Source: Ignavibacteriales bacterium (lineage in GTDB: Bacteria > Bacteroidota > Ignavibacteria > Ignavibacteriales > Ignavibacteriaceae). From it: a stretch of DNA of 64,000 bases. How positions within the stretch are numbered: the stretch's first letter is position 1; every line of letters begins with the position of its first letter. The position numbers were made by a program, and so were the translations under genes. Positions 1-9,208 of the stretch are shown here, piece after piece. The notes under the pieces are model-generated. The model saw only the letters and a program-made list of their open reading frames with translations. It searched no databases and was not told where the DNA came from. The DNA lies in assembly GCA_016707285.1 (NCBI GenBank), contig JADJIA010000003.1, forward strand, positions 620,001 through 684,000, read 5' to 3'.

Positions 1-590
1 CTGCCGAAGTGCCCGGTTATGTAAGGCAAAATCACATAGATTGTGGTCTTCTCGATTTTTCAGCATATGACAAGGTGGCTGAGGATGCTCTTCGGAAAAA
101 GTTTTCACATCCATCAAATGCAAAGTTTATTTCGGATATCAAAAATTATCAGATCTACTATGACTATGATATGCTCAAAAAATATAACACTACAATTTCT
201 GAAGTTACAGGAATAATTAGACCTGAACTTCTAAAATTTGTTGAGCTCAGAGAGGTTTTTGAGTCAACCGATCTTGAAACCCGTTCAAGTTCTTATGATC
301 CCCTAAGAAGTAGATACTTCTTTGGCTACAATCAGAAAAGAAGTGGTGATGCCTGGATAGTTTTTAATCCCGGTTGGTTGCAACACGACAGCAAAGGTAC
401 CTCACACGGCTCACCGTATGAATATGACACCCATGTTCCTCTCCTTTTTTACGGTATGGGTGTAAACAAAGGAGAATACAGAGGAAAAGTGGAAATTACC
501 GATATTGCCCCCACTGTCTCCAATTTTCTGAAGATCAGTTTCCCGAATGGAAGTTTTGGAAATGTAATTGAGGGAGTCTTTAAAAAGTAG
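1..590 (+). CDS. Alkaline phosphatase / type I phosphodiesterase family protein, C-terminal part (5' truncated by window edge)
   Basis: The reading frame is open to the left edge, so only the last ~195 residues are present. The segment GTSHGSPYEYDTHVPLLFYG followed by ITDIAPTVSNFLKI is the C-terminal metal-site region of the alkaline phosphatase superfamily branch that includes the PafA-type phosphatases of Bacteroidota. The His in SHGSP and the His in DTHVP are the expected zinc ligands. Family members are periplasmic or secreted phosphomonoesterases or phosphodiesterases; the catalytic Thr/Ser and the signal peptide would lie upstream of the window. The gene ends at a strong hairpin terminator, so it appears to be the last gene of its unit. 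A nucleotide pyrophosphatase-type activity cannot be excluded from this fragment. Confidence 0.85.
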   Translation, partial: AEVPGYVRQNHIDCGLLDFSAYDKVAEDALRKKFSHPSNAKFISDIKNYQIYYDYDMLKKYNTTISEVTGIIRPELLKFVELREVFESTDLETRSSSYDPLRSRYFFGYNQKRSGDAWIVFNPGWLQHDSKGTSHGSPYEYDTHVPLLFYGMGVNKGEYRGKVEITDIAPTVSNFLKISFPNGSFGNVIEGVFKK

Positions 591-620
591 CATTTTTTAT
601 ATTTTAATGAATTAAATTTG

Positions 621-662
621 AAACCTGAATGTCGTTTTATTGGCATTCAGGTTTTCTTTTTC
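621..662 (+). terminator. Rho-independent terminator after the phosphatase gene
   Basis: Perfect 11-bp inverted repeat AAACCTGAATG (621-631) and CATTCAGGTTT (644-654) with a 12-nt loop, followed by a T-rich tract. It lies 31 bp after the phosphatase stop. Its presence argues that the in-frame ATG at 629, inside the hairpin, is not the start of the next gene. Confidence 0.85.
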
Positions 663-682
663 CCACGAAACTCCGGATTGGG

Positions 683-2731
683 ATGTTTTCCATTTCTACA
701 CTCAAAAAGACCGCTTTTTTCTCTCTGTTGCTTTTTGCGGCAACCATGACCAATGCTCTTTTTTTTAATCAACTTGGCTATTATGCTGCGTTGGTCTTCC
801 TCTCTGTTGTTTGGATCAAAGGAGAGAAGGATATTTTCCCCAAAACCGGGCTTGGTCTCTTTATGTTGCTGTTCCTGTTTGCCGAAATAATGGCAATGGC
901 ATTTTCTGACAATAAAATACAGGCACTCGAATTTGGATTTAAACGGGTGATTCTTCTGCCAATAGTTTTTACAATTGCGGCGGGAATAAATGATGAAAAA
1001 CAGCTGAAAATATTTTTCTTTACTTACCTCGTTTTTGCCCTCGGTTCCGATTTTATGTATATCGGTTTTTCGATAGAGTATTTTTTGAAAGACCTTTATA
1101 AATTTACATCGGAGGGACCCAGTGTTCTTCTGCATCCGATCACAACAAGTGAACTGACATCATTCACAGCACTTTTCCTTTTTGCGCTTTTTATCAATGA
1201 GAGCAGAAACAGATGGAAAATGGCATGGTTGGTGCTTTTTCTTATTTCTTTTGTTTCACTTCTTGCAACATTTAAACGAACAGGCTGGATAGGGCTTGGG
1301 CTTGGCATTCTGGTAATTTTAGTCTTGAACAAAAATTATAAGATTATAGCCTTGGGAGTGATGATTTCTATCGTTATGATTTTCTTCTCCAAAAACGAAT
1401 CACGGGTTTTTATTTCCGATCTGAATGGAAAGCAGATTGCATCTTTTGAAACTGATGGACTGGCATATAAAGTTCAGACCGGGGAGGATGAACTTTTTGT
1501 TTCCGATTTTAACGGTGGATTAAAAATTTATGAAAAGGATACGCTGAAATCTGTTCTGGAAACTCCCGCCCCAATTTATGAGATAGAAAAGTGGGGAGAT
1601 AAATATGCAGCATTTTTAAGCGATTCAAGGATATTGGTATTAGGGAAGGATCATAAGAAGGGATTTGTAATCGAAAAGGAATTTACCTCCCCCGGTTATT
1701 TGGGCAGAGTGCGTGTTGAAAGGGGAATGCTTTATGCCGTTGACAGCGACAGTGGAATAACTGTTTACAGGAGCATAAATGAGATCGACAGACCTCTAAG
1801 GTTTCCTCAATTCAGGCGAGGCATCGGTATGATTGTCGATTCAAATTATATAAATCTGATCTACTCGGACTATTCCCAAACAACGATTAGATTGGACTCT
1901 ACAGGTTTCCCATTGGACACAGTAGCTTACGAAACAAAGATACCACAAGGATCATCATTTATTAGTTTTATTGGTGGCAGATCACTTTTTTATTTCAACA
2001 AAGCTTTTCAACTTGCTGATCCTGTAACCCGAAAAATTATTCCACTTCCTCCTAACACAGATTGTAAGGGAGTGGCTTATCCAACCGTGGCAGCCGGGAC
2101 CGACTCCATTTACATTGTCGGGATGGACAAAAATCTCTATAATCTGACAATAAGGGGCGATTCAGCAGTTTATCTCGACATTAGAGACAACCTCGGATTT
2201 TATCCATTTTCTTTAACAGCTTCGGATAAAAATATTTTTTATACCGACATTAAAAAGAGCAGGCTTTTAAGCTTTTTTGATTTGACAGGGGAAAGCAACA
2301 GAAACAGATTGGTAATGTGGCGCATTGGTTGGGAGATATTTAAGGACAATCCCTTTTTTGGTGTGGGAGATATTGATCTTGCCGGTATTTTTAAGGAATA
2401 TAATCGTCCCTATGAGAAAGAGATAAAGGGCCACCTCCACAACAATTTTTTCCATCTGCTTGCAACTTTAGGTGGTTTTGGAATAATTTCCATTTTATTG
2501 TTGTTATATATGATGTTACTAAGAATGTACAAAATATTTAAATCAACTCAACAAAAGTCTTTCCACAGGGCACTTTTAATGGGTTCACTGGCGTGTTTTG
2601 CTTCATTTACGGGAGCAGGTTTAACAGAGTTTAACTTTGGTGACCATGAAATCATTACCATGGTCTGGTTCTCTGTGGGTCTTTCTTTTGCGGTGGCAAA
2701 GGTTTCGAACAATTTGATGAAAGAAAAATAA
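683..2731 (+). CDS. O-antigen ligase / Wzy_C-like polytopic membrane protein with inserted beta-propeller-like domain
   Basis: About 682 residues. The N-terminal ~235 residues are a series of hydrophobic helices (FFSLLLFAATMTNALFF, LGLFMLLFLFAEIMAMA and others). The C-terminal part carries the O-antigen ligase loop signature RLVMWRIGWEIFKDNPFFGV and HLHNNFFHLLATLGGFG, followed by two more membrane helices. These enzymes join or polymerise undecaprenyl-linked glycans at the periplasmic face. Between the last N-terminal helix and the signature lies a ~295-residue soluble insert (about residues 240-535) rich in short beta-type repeats such as VFISDLNGKQIASF and LFVSDFNGGLKIYE, resembling propeller blades. 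I chose ATG 683 because the longer in-frame start at 629 lies inside the preceding terminator. The downstream DUF5686 gene follows after 9 bp. The acceptor is unknown. Confidence 0.75.
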   Translation: MFSISTLKKTAFFSLLLFAATMTNALFFNQLGYYAALVFLSVVWIKGEKDIFPKTGLGLFMLLFLFAEIMAMAFSDNKIQALEFGFKRVILLPIVFTIAAGINDEKQLKIFFFTYLVFALGSDFMYIGFSIEYFLKDLYKFTSEGPSVLLHPITTSELTSFTALFLFALFINESRNRWKMAWLVLFLISFVSLLATFKRTGWIGLGLGILVILVLNKNYKIIALGVMISIVMIFFSKNESRVFISDLNGKQIASFETDGLAYKVQTGEDELFVSDFNGGLKIYEKDTLKSVLETPAPIYEIEKWGDKYAAFLSDSRILVLGKDHKKGFVIEKEFTSPGYLGRVRVERGMLYAVDSDSGITVYRSINEIDRPLRFPQFRRGIGMIVDSNYINLIYSDYSQTTIRLDSTGFPLDTVAYETKIPQGSSFISFIGGRSLFYFNKAFQLADPVTRKIIPLPPNTDCKGVAYPTVAAGTDSIYIVGMDKNLYNLTIRGDSAVYLDIRDNLGFYPFSLTASDKNIFYTDIKKSRLLSFFDLTGESNRNRLVMWRIGWEIFKDNPFFGVGDIDLAGIFKEYNRPYEKEIKGHLHNNFFHLLATLGGFGIISILLLLYMMLLRMYKIFKSTQQKSFHRALLMGSLACFASFTGAGLTEFNFGDHEIITMVWFSVGLSFAVAKVSNNLMKEK

Positions 2732-2740
2732 ACGAATAGC

Positions 2741-5170
2741 ATGGCATTAACAAAACAGATTCTTTTCCTTTCCATTATAATATCTTTCATGGTTTTTCCC
2801 CAGACACTTTCAGTTAGTGGAAAAGTGGTTGACCAAAAATCCGGGGAAGCACTCTCCTTTGTGACATTGCGGGTTGTGGGAAATAAAACCGGAACAACTT
2901 CAAACAAAGATGGCAATTATGAGCTCCTCCTAAAAAAGGGGAATTATAAAATTGTAGCTTCATTTGTAGGGTATCTTTCCGATACAATTGCAGTGGATGT
3001 GAATAAGAACCTCACAAATGTAAATTTTTCATTAATCAGTTCACAAGTGGAGTTGAAAGAAATTACCGTATTCCCGGGGGAAAATCCTGCTTTTGGTATA
3101 ATTCGAAAAGCAATTGAAAGGAAAAATATCCGTAAGGAGATTCTTAAAACTTATAAATTTAATGCTTATACCAAAGGAATAATCAGAACAACAGATGATA
3201 TAAGCGTTTCGGGAAGCAGAGCCGGGCAGGCATTAACCTTGGGAACCGCCTCCGATACAGGTGACCTGAAGATAACCGGAATAATTGAAAATGTCTCGGA
3301 AGCCTACTTTAAAGCGCCTTCGCAATACAAAGAGATTATCACAGCGAGAAGGCAATCTGCAAATGTCCCCTCGTTTGCAAATATTTTAACCGGAGGAAGG
3401 TTCATCGCAAACTTTTATGAGGATCAGATAATCTTTTTTGGAAACAACAATTTTATCGGTCCTATTGCAGATAATTCAACAACTCACTACTATTATTACA
3501 TTAAAGATACGCTCTCGATTGACCACAAAAATATATTTAAGATACACATCGAACCCGATGATCCGGCTGATCCGGGGTTCATCGGCGACCTGTATATCCT
3601 CGATAAATCATTTGATCTGATTAAGGTGGAGCTTTCTGCCAACAAGGTAGGAACAGTAGCAAATTTCTTCGATTCTCTTACCTTTTTCCAACAGTATCTG
3701 GAATATACAGACAATGCGATCTATATGCCGGCAGACTATAGAATAGCCGCCGATGTCAATTATCTCGGTTTACTCAAAGCGGGATTTGAGCTGAACACAT
3801 CATTAAATGACTGGGAGATCAACATCCCGCTCGATGATGATATTTTTGGGAAAGCACTGATAACTGTGCTTCCTGATGCTGATTCAAAGGATTCATCTTT
3901 CTGGAATGTTTATCAGGGAATTCCCAACACAGTTGAGGAAGTGGAGGCATACACCCGAATCGATTCTCTGGAAAACCAGCCACAAAGTTTTTGGGATAAT
4001 TTTTCAATTCTCTCCGACAGAATTTCGTTAAACGATAATTTTTTCATCAGCGGATTACCTGCTATGTACCATTTTAATCCTGCAGAAGGGCATACTGCCG
4101 ATTTCAGGGTAAACGGTTTTGATTTGATGAATAAGCGGCTAACATCTGTTTTGAATTTAAGTTATGGTTTTGGTGATGAAAAGTTTAAAGGTGCTTTAGC
4201 AACCACCTTTCTGCTTGGTGATTATCGGACTCACAGGCTTGATTTTAAAGTTTTCGATGGAATCAACACACTTTTCAGAAGTAATCAGGAATACGGCAAG
4301 GTTTTCACCTCATTGAGCACTCTTTTCTCAAAATATGATTTTAATGACTACTACTATTCAAAAGGTGTTGAATTTTCATATTCGGGAGAAATTTTTCCGG
4401 AGTTAAATATCGATCTTGGCTTCAAAAACAGAACTGACAATTCAGCGGTCGTTACCTCAAATGCTTCAATTTTTAATACCGACAAACAATACAGGCAAAA
4501 TCTCCCTGTAACGGAGATGCGATTAAATGAATTTTCCGCCGGATTAAGGTTTGATTCTCGAAATTATATTGAAGATGGACTTTACAGAAGGAGATTGTGG
4601 GGAAATTTTCACTTTACAACAGAGGCGGAAATCAAATATGTGCCGGGTGATTTAAGCTCCGGGATAGACTATAAAAGTTATTCACTGTGGGGACGAATGT
4701 TTCTAAGAACATCATTAAACACCACCATGACAATCAGGGCAAATGTCTTTTCAACAGATGGGGGAATACCGGTTCAGATGCTTTATTCACTTCCCGGAAA
4801 CATTTCCGGTACCTCCCAGAATCAATCGTTCAGAACACTTGATCTGGGTGAATTTATCGGTGACAGGGGATGGACAGTTTTTATCGTACAAAATTTAGGT
4901 GATTTACCATTACGACTTACGGGAATTTCATTCCTTAAAAGATTAAATCTCCAGTTTACAGGATTTTTAAACGCCGGAATGATTGAGTATGGTCAGGCAT
5001 CCCTTGCGCTTCAACCGTTTAATGTAAAAAGGCTGACCTCTCCACTCTATGAGATTGGATTTGGGGTGGGGCATCAACTTTTCCCGGTCAGATTTGATTT
5101 TGGTTTTCGCCTGAATCACACGGAGGAAAAGAATTTTAGAATAGGAATTAACACATTTTTGATTTTATAG
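2741..5170 (+). CDS. DUF5686 / carboxypeptidase-like regulatory domain outer-membrane protein
   Basis: 809 residues with an N-terminal signal peptide (ILFLSIIISFMVFPQTLSV). Residues ~25-110 form a carboxypeptidase-D regulatory-like beta-sandwich (SGKVVDQKSGEALSFVTLRV, then GTTSNKDGNYELLL) of the type common at the N-terminus of Bacteroidota outer-membrane proteins. The remainder matches my knowledge of the DUF5686 family (ENPAFGIIRKAIERKN, YKFNAYTKG) and ends in many alternating beta-strand segments, as expected of an outer-membrane barrel, with the last residues IGINTFLIL. Function is not established for the family. It sits 9 bp after the ligase-like gene and 9 bp before the FAH-family gene, so the three are probably co-transcribed. 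Confidence 0.8.
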   Translation: MALTKQILFLSIIISFMVFPQTLSVSGKVVDQKSGEALSFVTLRVVGNKTGTTSNKDGNYELLLKKGNYKIVASFVGYLSDTIAVDVNKNLTNVNFSLISSQVELKEITVFPGENPAFGIIRKAIERKNIRKEILKTYKFNAYTKGIIRTTDDISVSGSRAGQALTLGTASDTGDLKITGIIENVSEAYFKAPSQYKEIITARRQSANVPSFANILTGGRFIANFYEDQIIFFGNNNFIGPIADNSTTHYYYYIKDTLSIDHKNIFKIHIEPDDPADPGFIGDLYILDKSFDLIKVELSANKVGTVANFFDSLTFFQQYLEYTDNAIYMPADYRIAADVNYLGLLKAGFELNTSLNDWEINIPLDDDIFGKALITVLPDADSKDSSFWNVYQGIPNTVEEVEAYTRIDSLENQPQSFWDNFSILSDRISLNDNFFISGLPAMYHFNPAEGHTADFRVNGFDLMNKRLTSVLNLSYGFGDEKFKGALATTFLLGDYRTHRLDFKVFDGINTLFRSNQEYGKVFTSLSTLFSKYDFNDYYYSKGVEFSYSGEIFPELNIDLGFKNRTDNSAVVTSNASIFNTDKQYRQNLPVTEMRLNEFSAGLRFDSRNYIEDGLYRRRLWGNFHFTTEAEIKYVPGDLSSGIDYKSYSLWGRMFLRTSLNTTMTIRANVFSTDGGIPVQMLYSLPGNISGTSQNQSFRTLDLGEFIGDRGWTVFIVQNLGDLPLRLTGISFLKRLNLQFTGFLNAGMIEYGQASLALQPFNVKRLTSPLYEIGFGVGHQLFPVRFDFGFRLNHTEEKNFRIGINTFLIL

Positions 5171-5179
5171 GAAACCATT

Positions 5180-5836
5180 ATGTCAACAATTGAAATTAAA
5201 ACAAAGGCAGGCAGTTTTTACCCCGGTAAAGTTCTTTGTGTTGGAAGAAACTACGAAGAACACGCAAAAGAACTTGGAAATGAAGTTCCTGATTTTCCGC
5301 TTTTTTTCATGAAACCCTCCTCTAATTTGGCACATTCAGGTGCTGTAATTGAGATTCCCCCTTATTCCGACGACATGAATTACGAAACCGAGCTTGTGCT
5401 CCTGATCGGTAAAGACATAAAAAATGTGTCACCTGAAGAGGCAGAAGAGGCTATAATTGGATATGCTACCGGACTTGATATGACTTTGCGTGATCAGCAG
5501 AATATCCTTAAGGGGAAGGGACACCCATGGGAGAAGGCAAAATGTTTCGATAATGCTGCAATCGTTTCAGAATTCATTTTGAAAGAAGACCTCCAACTGA
5601 CACTCGATGAAAAAATCGTATTGGATGTTGATGGTGAAACAAGACAAAATGCCCCGTTAAATCTAATGATATTTAAACCGGCTGTTATCGTATCCGAAAT
5701 ATCAAAAATGATGACAATCGAAAAAGGTGATCTTGTGTTTACCGGTACCCCCGCAGGTGTTGGAAGAGTAACCTCGGGAGCAGTCTTGTCCGGATATGTG
5801 GAGGGGATTCCTGAAGTAAAAGCAACGGTTAAATAA
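5180..5836 (+). CDS. Fumarylacetoacetate hydrolase (FAH) family protein
   Basis: 218 residues, a typical single-domain FAH-family length. It shows the family landmarks CVGRNYEEHAKELG near the N-terminus, the metal-binding acidic pair in YETELVLLIGKD, and LDMTLRDQQ with the third acidic ligand. TGTPAGVG and a C-terminal hydrophobic strand complete the fold. Relatives act on acylpyruvates, oxaloacetate or 2-oxo-hept-3-ene dioates using Mg2+ or Mn2+; the substrate cannot be told from sequence. It is the last plus-strand gene before the convergent ruvA, whose stop lies 2 bp away. Confidence 0.85.
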   Translation: MSTIEIKTKAGSFYPGKVLCVGRNYEEHAKELGNEVPDFPLFFMKPSSNLAHSGAVIEIPPYSDDMNYETELVLLIGKDIKNVSPEEAEEAIIGYATGLDMTLRDQQNILKGKGHPWEKAKCFDNAAIVSEFILKEDLQLTLDEKIVLDVDGETRQNAPLNLMIFKPAVIVSEISKMMTIEKGDLVFTGTPAGVGRVTSGAVLSGYVEGIPEVKATVK

Positions 5837-5838
5837 AT

Positions 5839-6423
5839 TTAGCCCGTCAGTTTTTTCAACGCCAGCTTCACAATTTCTTCTACTGAGGCTGTAGGATATT
5901 CGTCGCAGAGGGAGCCAACAACTTTCTCTGCGGCTTTTTGATTAAACCCAAGAGTGATAAGAGCAGTAAGAGCCTCAACCCTCGCTCCTCTGTGAGCAAA
6001 CATGGTTGAAGAGGATGACTGAATTGAAGAGACTTTGGTTTTTAACTCGAGAACAAGTCTTTCAGCAGTTTTTTTACCGATACCCGGGGCTGCATAAATA
6101 CGGTGTATGTCACCCAACTCTATTGCATTCCGTAGTTCATCAACCCTGATACCCGACAGAAGCGCTATCGCTGTTTTGGGACCAACACCTGAAACAGAAA
6201 TCAGCAGCCGGAACATGTCTCTTTCATCTTCCGAAATAAACCCAAAAAGTGTAATTGCATCCTGACTCACATTTGTGTGAATGAAAAGAGAAGCTGAATC
6301 CTCTGCGCCAATCTTCTCAAATGTCATAAGTGAAATTGATACATCATAGCCCACACCATTTACATCTATCAGTAACTGTGTGGGTTTTTTAATTAATAAC
6401 TTGCCTGTTAAATAACCAATCAT
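5839..6423 (-). CDS. ruvA: Holliday junction branch migration protein RuvA
   Basis: 194 residues. The N-terminal OB domain begins MIGYLTGKLL and contains DVNGVGYDVSIS. Two helix-hairpin-helix motifs follow (SVSGVGPKTAIALL and AAPGIGKKTAERLVLELK). The C-terminal RuvB-binding three-helix domain is ALTALITLGFNQKAAEKVV. RuvA tetramers bind four-way junctions and recruit the RuvB motor. It lies downstream of ruvC on the same strand, separated by a 71-bp gap that holds a small 7-bp-period repeat. ruvB is not in this window. Confidence 0.97.
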   Translation of the reverse strand: MIGYLTGKLLIKKPTQLLIDVNGVGYDVSISLMTFEKIGAEDSASLFIHTNVSQDAITLFGFISEDERDMFRLLISVSGVGPKTAIALLSGIRVDELRNAIELGDIHRIYAAPGIGKKTAERLVLELKTKVSSIQSSSSTMFAHRGARVEALTALITLGFNQKAAEKVVGSLCDEYPTASVEEIVKLALKKLTG

Positions 6424-6434
6424 GTTTTTATAAG

Positions 6435-6462
6435 GTATTAAGTATTAGGTATCAGGTATTAA
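6435..6462. repeat. 7-bp-period array between ruvC and ruvA
   Basis: Four head-to-tail heptamers GTATTAA, GTATTAG, GTATCAG, GTATTAA (plus strand) fill much of the 71-bp ruvC-ruvA gap. It is one of several short-period intergenic arrays in this window. Confidence 0.8.
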
Positions 6463-6494
6463 AACCTTTTAATTACATTTTTTAGAGTTAATCA

Positions 6495-7031
6495 CTAACC
6501 GCTTATTATTTTGGGATTTTGTTTTACAAATTCCGTCCATGATCTGGGCTTTTTATCTTTTGTATCCGTCTGAAACGATGCACACAGGGCGATTGCCAGT
6601 GCATCTGAAGCATCGAGTGGAATATCTTTTCCACCAAGATTTAAAAGTGTCTTCACCATGAAGTTCACTTGTTCTTTTGATGCATTACCTTTTCCGGTGA
6701 CTGATTTTTTTACTTCCTTGGGAGAATATTCGGATACCATTAATCCACTTCGTATAGAAGCAATTATAGCTGTTCCTCTGGCGTACCCAAGTTTTAGAGC
6801 TGACTGGATGTTTTTTCCATAAAAAGCTGTTTCAACGGCACATTCTTCAGGGTGGTATTGCCTTATGACATTGTCGATCTCATTATAGATAAAAGCAAGT
6901 TTGTTGGGCATCTCCAGATTTGATGGAACATAAATAACACCATATCCCAGATTTTCCCTCCGGTTTTCATCCTTCGAAATTATCCCATATCCACATTTAA
7001 CCGTGCCCGGGTCAATCCCTAAAATTATCAT
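6495..7031 (-). CDS. ruvC: Crossover junction endodeoxyribonuclease RuvC
   Basis: 178 residues. The RNase H-like fold motifs are all present: the first catalytic Asp in ILGIDPGTVKCGYGII, the Glu in AVETAFYGKNIQSALKLGYARG (cited in part), and the last pair of acidic residues in LDASDALAIALC. It resolves Holliday junctions by symmetric nicking after RuvAB branch migration. It is transcribed toward ruvA and starts 17 bp after the stop of the sorting-domain protein gene, so it may share that gene's transcript. Confidence 0.97.
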   Translation of the reverse strand: MIILGIDPGTVKCGYGIISKDENRRENLGYGVIYVPSNLEMPNKLAFIYNEIDNVIRQYHPEECAVETAFYGKNIQSALKLGYARGTAIIASIRSGLMVSEYSPKEVKKSVTGKGNASKEQVNFMVKTLLNLGGKDIPLDASDALAIALCASFQTDTKDKKPRSWTEFVKQNPKIISG

Positions 7032-7047
7032 AAGACCAATCTAATAA

Positions 7048-9117
7048 TCATTTTAATAGCAACATCTTCCTTGTTTGAGTGAAACTGCCGGCTGTTATTC
7101 TGTAGAGATAAACTCCTGAAGGAAGTGAAGAGGCATCAAACGATATTGAATATTTCCCGGGTAACATGGTTGCATTAACCAGAGTTGTTAACAATTCACC
7201 GGTGGTGTTGTAGATATCAAGTGTCACAAACTCTTCGGACTTTATCGAAAATTTTATTCTGGTTTCAGGATTAAACGGATTTGGAAAATTTTGTTCCAGA
7301 CCAAATTCGAGAGGAATTCCTTCATACTCAACCGATTGAGGTTCCTCCCATCTGACAATGAGTTCAACTTTTGGATGAGCGGTATCATTTGACCAGATTC
7401 GTAATGTGTCAGTATAAATTGGTGGCGACATCGTGACCGGAATCATTAATTCAATATAAAACATCACAGAATCACCTCCCGGAATTGTTGCATTCATTGG
7501 CTCGATGTAAGAGAAAAATTCCAGGTTTCCCGTTATGGTTAAAGAGTCAACAGTTAGTGTATCATCACCAACATTTTTCACATAAAATGTATCGATCCAC
7601 TGGGATGAAGTTGTGTATTCAAGGTTTAGCGAATCTTTTGATACAACAATTTGTTGCGGAGCAAGAGCACGACCTCTCATTGGAATTCTGATGACTGAAT
7701 CCTGGGGGTCATTTGATTTCAGGACAAGAGTGTCTAATTTAAGTCCACCTGTCAGAGGCATAAAAACGAAGACCGCAATATCACTGTCACCCGGTGCAAT
7801 TGTTTCAGGGTAATCGAGCCGGATGCTGAAATCTGTGCTGTTCCAGTTGTAACTTTTTAATTGTAGAGTAGAATCACCCGTATTTCGGATCATAAGATCA
7901 AATTGTGATAAACCAAAAACAGGAACGGACCCAAAATCCATTACTGAATCATCCACAACAATGTTTGGCTCCTTAAAAAGTTTCCCTCTTTTAAGGAGGA
8001 TGTCACACAAAACGACACTGTTTATCACTGCCGCAGGAGAGAAAGTAATTGCAATTTCGCCATTACCTTTTGCAGCGACAACACTTGTGTTTCTTGTTAC
8101 ATATGGACTTCCCGCATAAAATACATTCATCGTATCGCTGAAAACACCATCTTTCAGGTATTTCAAGAAAAATCCCTTACCTGAAGCTGACTGTGAAGAT
8201 TGCCATACAAAAAAGAAATTGTCGTTGTCATCCTTTGCAAAATTAGCATAACCAGCCGGAAGTTGACCCGCAGGTGTAAAACTTACAGGTGTGGAAAAAG
8301 CTCCAGAAACATTATTAATATATTGCAGAGTACGGGAAGTTTCATTTCTGAAAATGATATGGATTTTATCTTTGCTGTCAATCACAAGTTTTGGATTTGC
8401 AATATTTGCTGTTACTCCTGTAGCATATTCAGTGATAGTGCCTGAAACATTATTATAATATTTCAGGATACCGGTTGAGACGGTACCTGCTTTAAAGACA
8501 AAATGCATAAAACCTTGTGAGTCGAAAACAATTTGAGCATCAACATCACCTGATGCTTCACCCGCAGTAAGGAGCAATTCGGGAGAGAGTGATGAGTCTG
8601 CCGGGTCATACCACCGGTAATAAACATTATCGGCGCCGGTTACATATGTATAATATACAAAGTGAACCTTTCCATCGGGACCCACCATTGAGGCAGGGGT
8701 TGCTTTGTTGATACCTCCGGTTGTAATATAAACAGGTGTAGTGAAAGATCCGCTCGAATTTCCCGTATATTTTACCTGATAAATACCGCCGGCGGGGTCT
8801 TTTCCGATCATCCCGACATGTACATTACCTGCTGAATCCATCGAAATGGTTGGGTAGTTCTCGTCATTCAAATTATTTGTCAGTTGTTGCGTGATGAACT
8901 GACCATCAGTGCCTTCCTGAACATAATAAATTTCTCTGGTATCACTTGAACTGCCAACTGAAGAGGAATATACTAATCTGATCTTTCCTTCACGATCGAA
9001 TAACATCGTTTGCCGATTGTTAAATTTATCGTTTGCAACGATGGTATCCAGAGGAAAAGGGATCGATTGTGAAATAATTTTTACAGTGAGGAGAAAAAAT
9101 GTAACAAATGTTTTCAT
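7048..9117 (-). CDS. Secreted protein with Hydin/ASH-like Ig domains and type IX sorting domain
   Basis: 689 residues. The signal peptide is TFVTFFLLTVKIISQS. Residues ~20-370 contain repeated beta-rich segments (AGNVHVGMIGK, DGKVHFVYYTY, DKIHIIFRN) that look like sialidase- or propeller-type repeats. Residues ~390-580 hold two choice-of-anchor-D / ASPM-SPD2-Hydin-like domains (MDFGSVPVFGLSQFDLMIRN; LKSNDPQDSVIRIPMRG). The last ~85 residues are a type IX secretion type-A sorting domain (LEQNFPNPFNPETRIKFSI to SGVYLYRITAGSF). The protein is therefore likely exported through the outer membrane and processed. No enzymatic motif was seen. Confidence 0.88.
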   Translation of the reverse strand: MKTFVTFFLLTVKIISQSIPFPLDTIVANDKFNNRQTMLFDREGKIRLVYSSSVGSSSDTREIYYVQEGTDGQFITQQLTNNLNDENYPTISMDSAGNVHVGMIGKDPAGGIYQVKYTGNSSGSFTTPVYITTGGINKATPASMVGPDGKVHFVYYTYVTGADNVYYRWYDPADSSLSPELLLTAGEASGDVDAQIVFDSQGFMHFVFKAGTVSTGILKYYNNVSGTITEYATGVTANIANPKLVIDSKDKIHIIFRNETSRTLQYINNVSGAFSTPVSFTPAGQLPAGYANFAKDDNDNFFFVWQSSQSASGKGFFLKYLKDGVFSDTMNVFYAGSPYVTRNTSVVAAKGNGEIAITFSPAAVINSVVLCDILLKRGKLFKEPNIVVDDSVMDFGSVPVFGLSQFDLMIRNTGDSTLQLKSYNWNSTDFSIRLDYPETIAPGDSDIAVFVFMPLTGGLKLDTLVLKSNDPQDSVIRIPMRGRALAPQQIVVSKDSLNLEYTTSSQWIDTFYVKNVGDDTLTVDSLTITGNLEFFSYIEPMNATIPGGDSVMFYIELMIPVTMSPPIYTDTLRIWSNDTAHPKVELIVRWEEPQSVEYEGIPLEFGLEQNFPNPFNPETRIKFSIKSEEFVTLDIYNTTGELLTTLVNATMLPGKYSISFDASSLPSGVYLYRITAGSFTQTRKMLLLK

Positions 9118-9171
9118 TTTATCATCTTTATTTAATAATTTTAAACTCGGGAAAATAACTTAATCATTCCT

Positions 9172-9199
9172 GCACAAATAATCAAGCACAAATAATTAA
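9172..9199. repeat. Tandem 14-bp duplication upstream of the YfcC gene
   Basis: GCACAAATAATCAA (9172-9185) is followed immediately by GCACAAATAATTAA (9186-9199), one mismatch in 14. It occupies the 91-bp divergent spacer between the sorting-domain gene and the YfcC gene and ends 9 bp before the YfcC ATG. It could be a regulator site or a simple duplication. Confidence 0.7.
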
Positions 9200-9208
9200 A
9201 GCAACGCT

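Noticed and set aside
629..682. N-terminal extension of the O-antigen-ligase-like gene from ATG 629
   Set aside because: This ATG lies inside the stem-loop of the preceding terminator, and the added residues do not look like part of the first membrane helix.
647..1135. 162-codon minus-strand ORF opposite the ligase-like gene
   Set aside because: Lys/Asn-rich shadow frame with no start signal; the plus strand is clearly coding.
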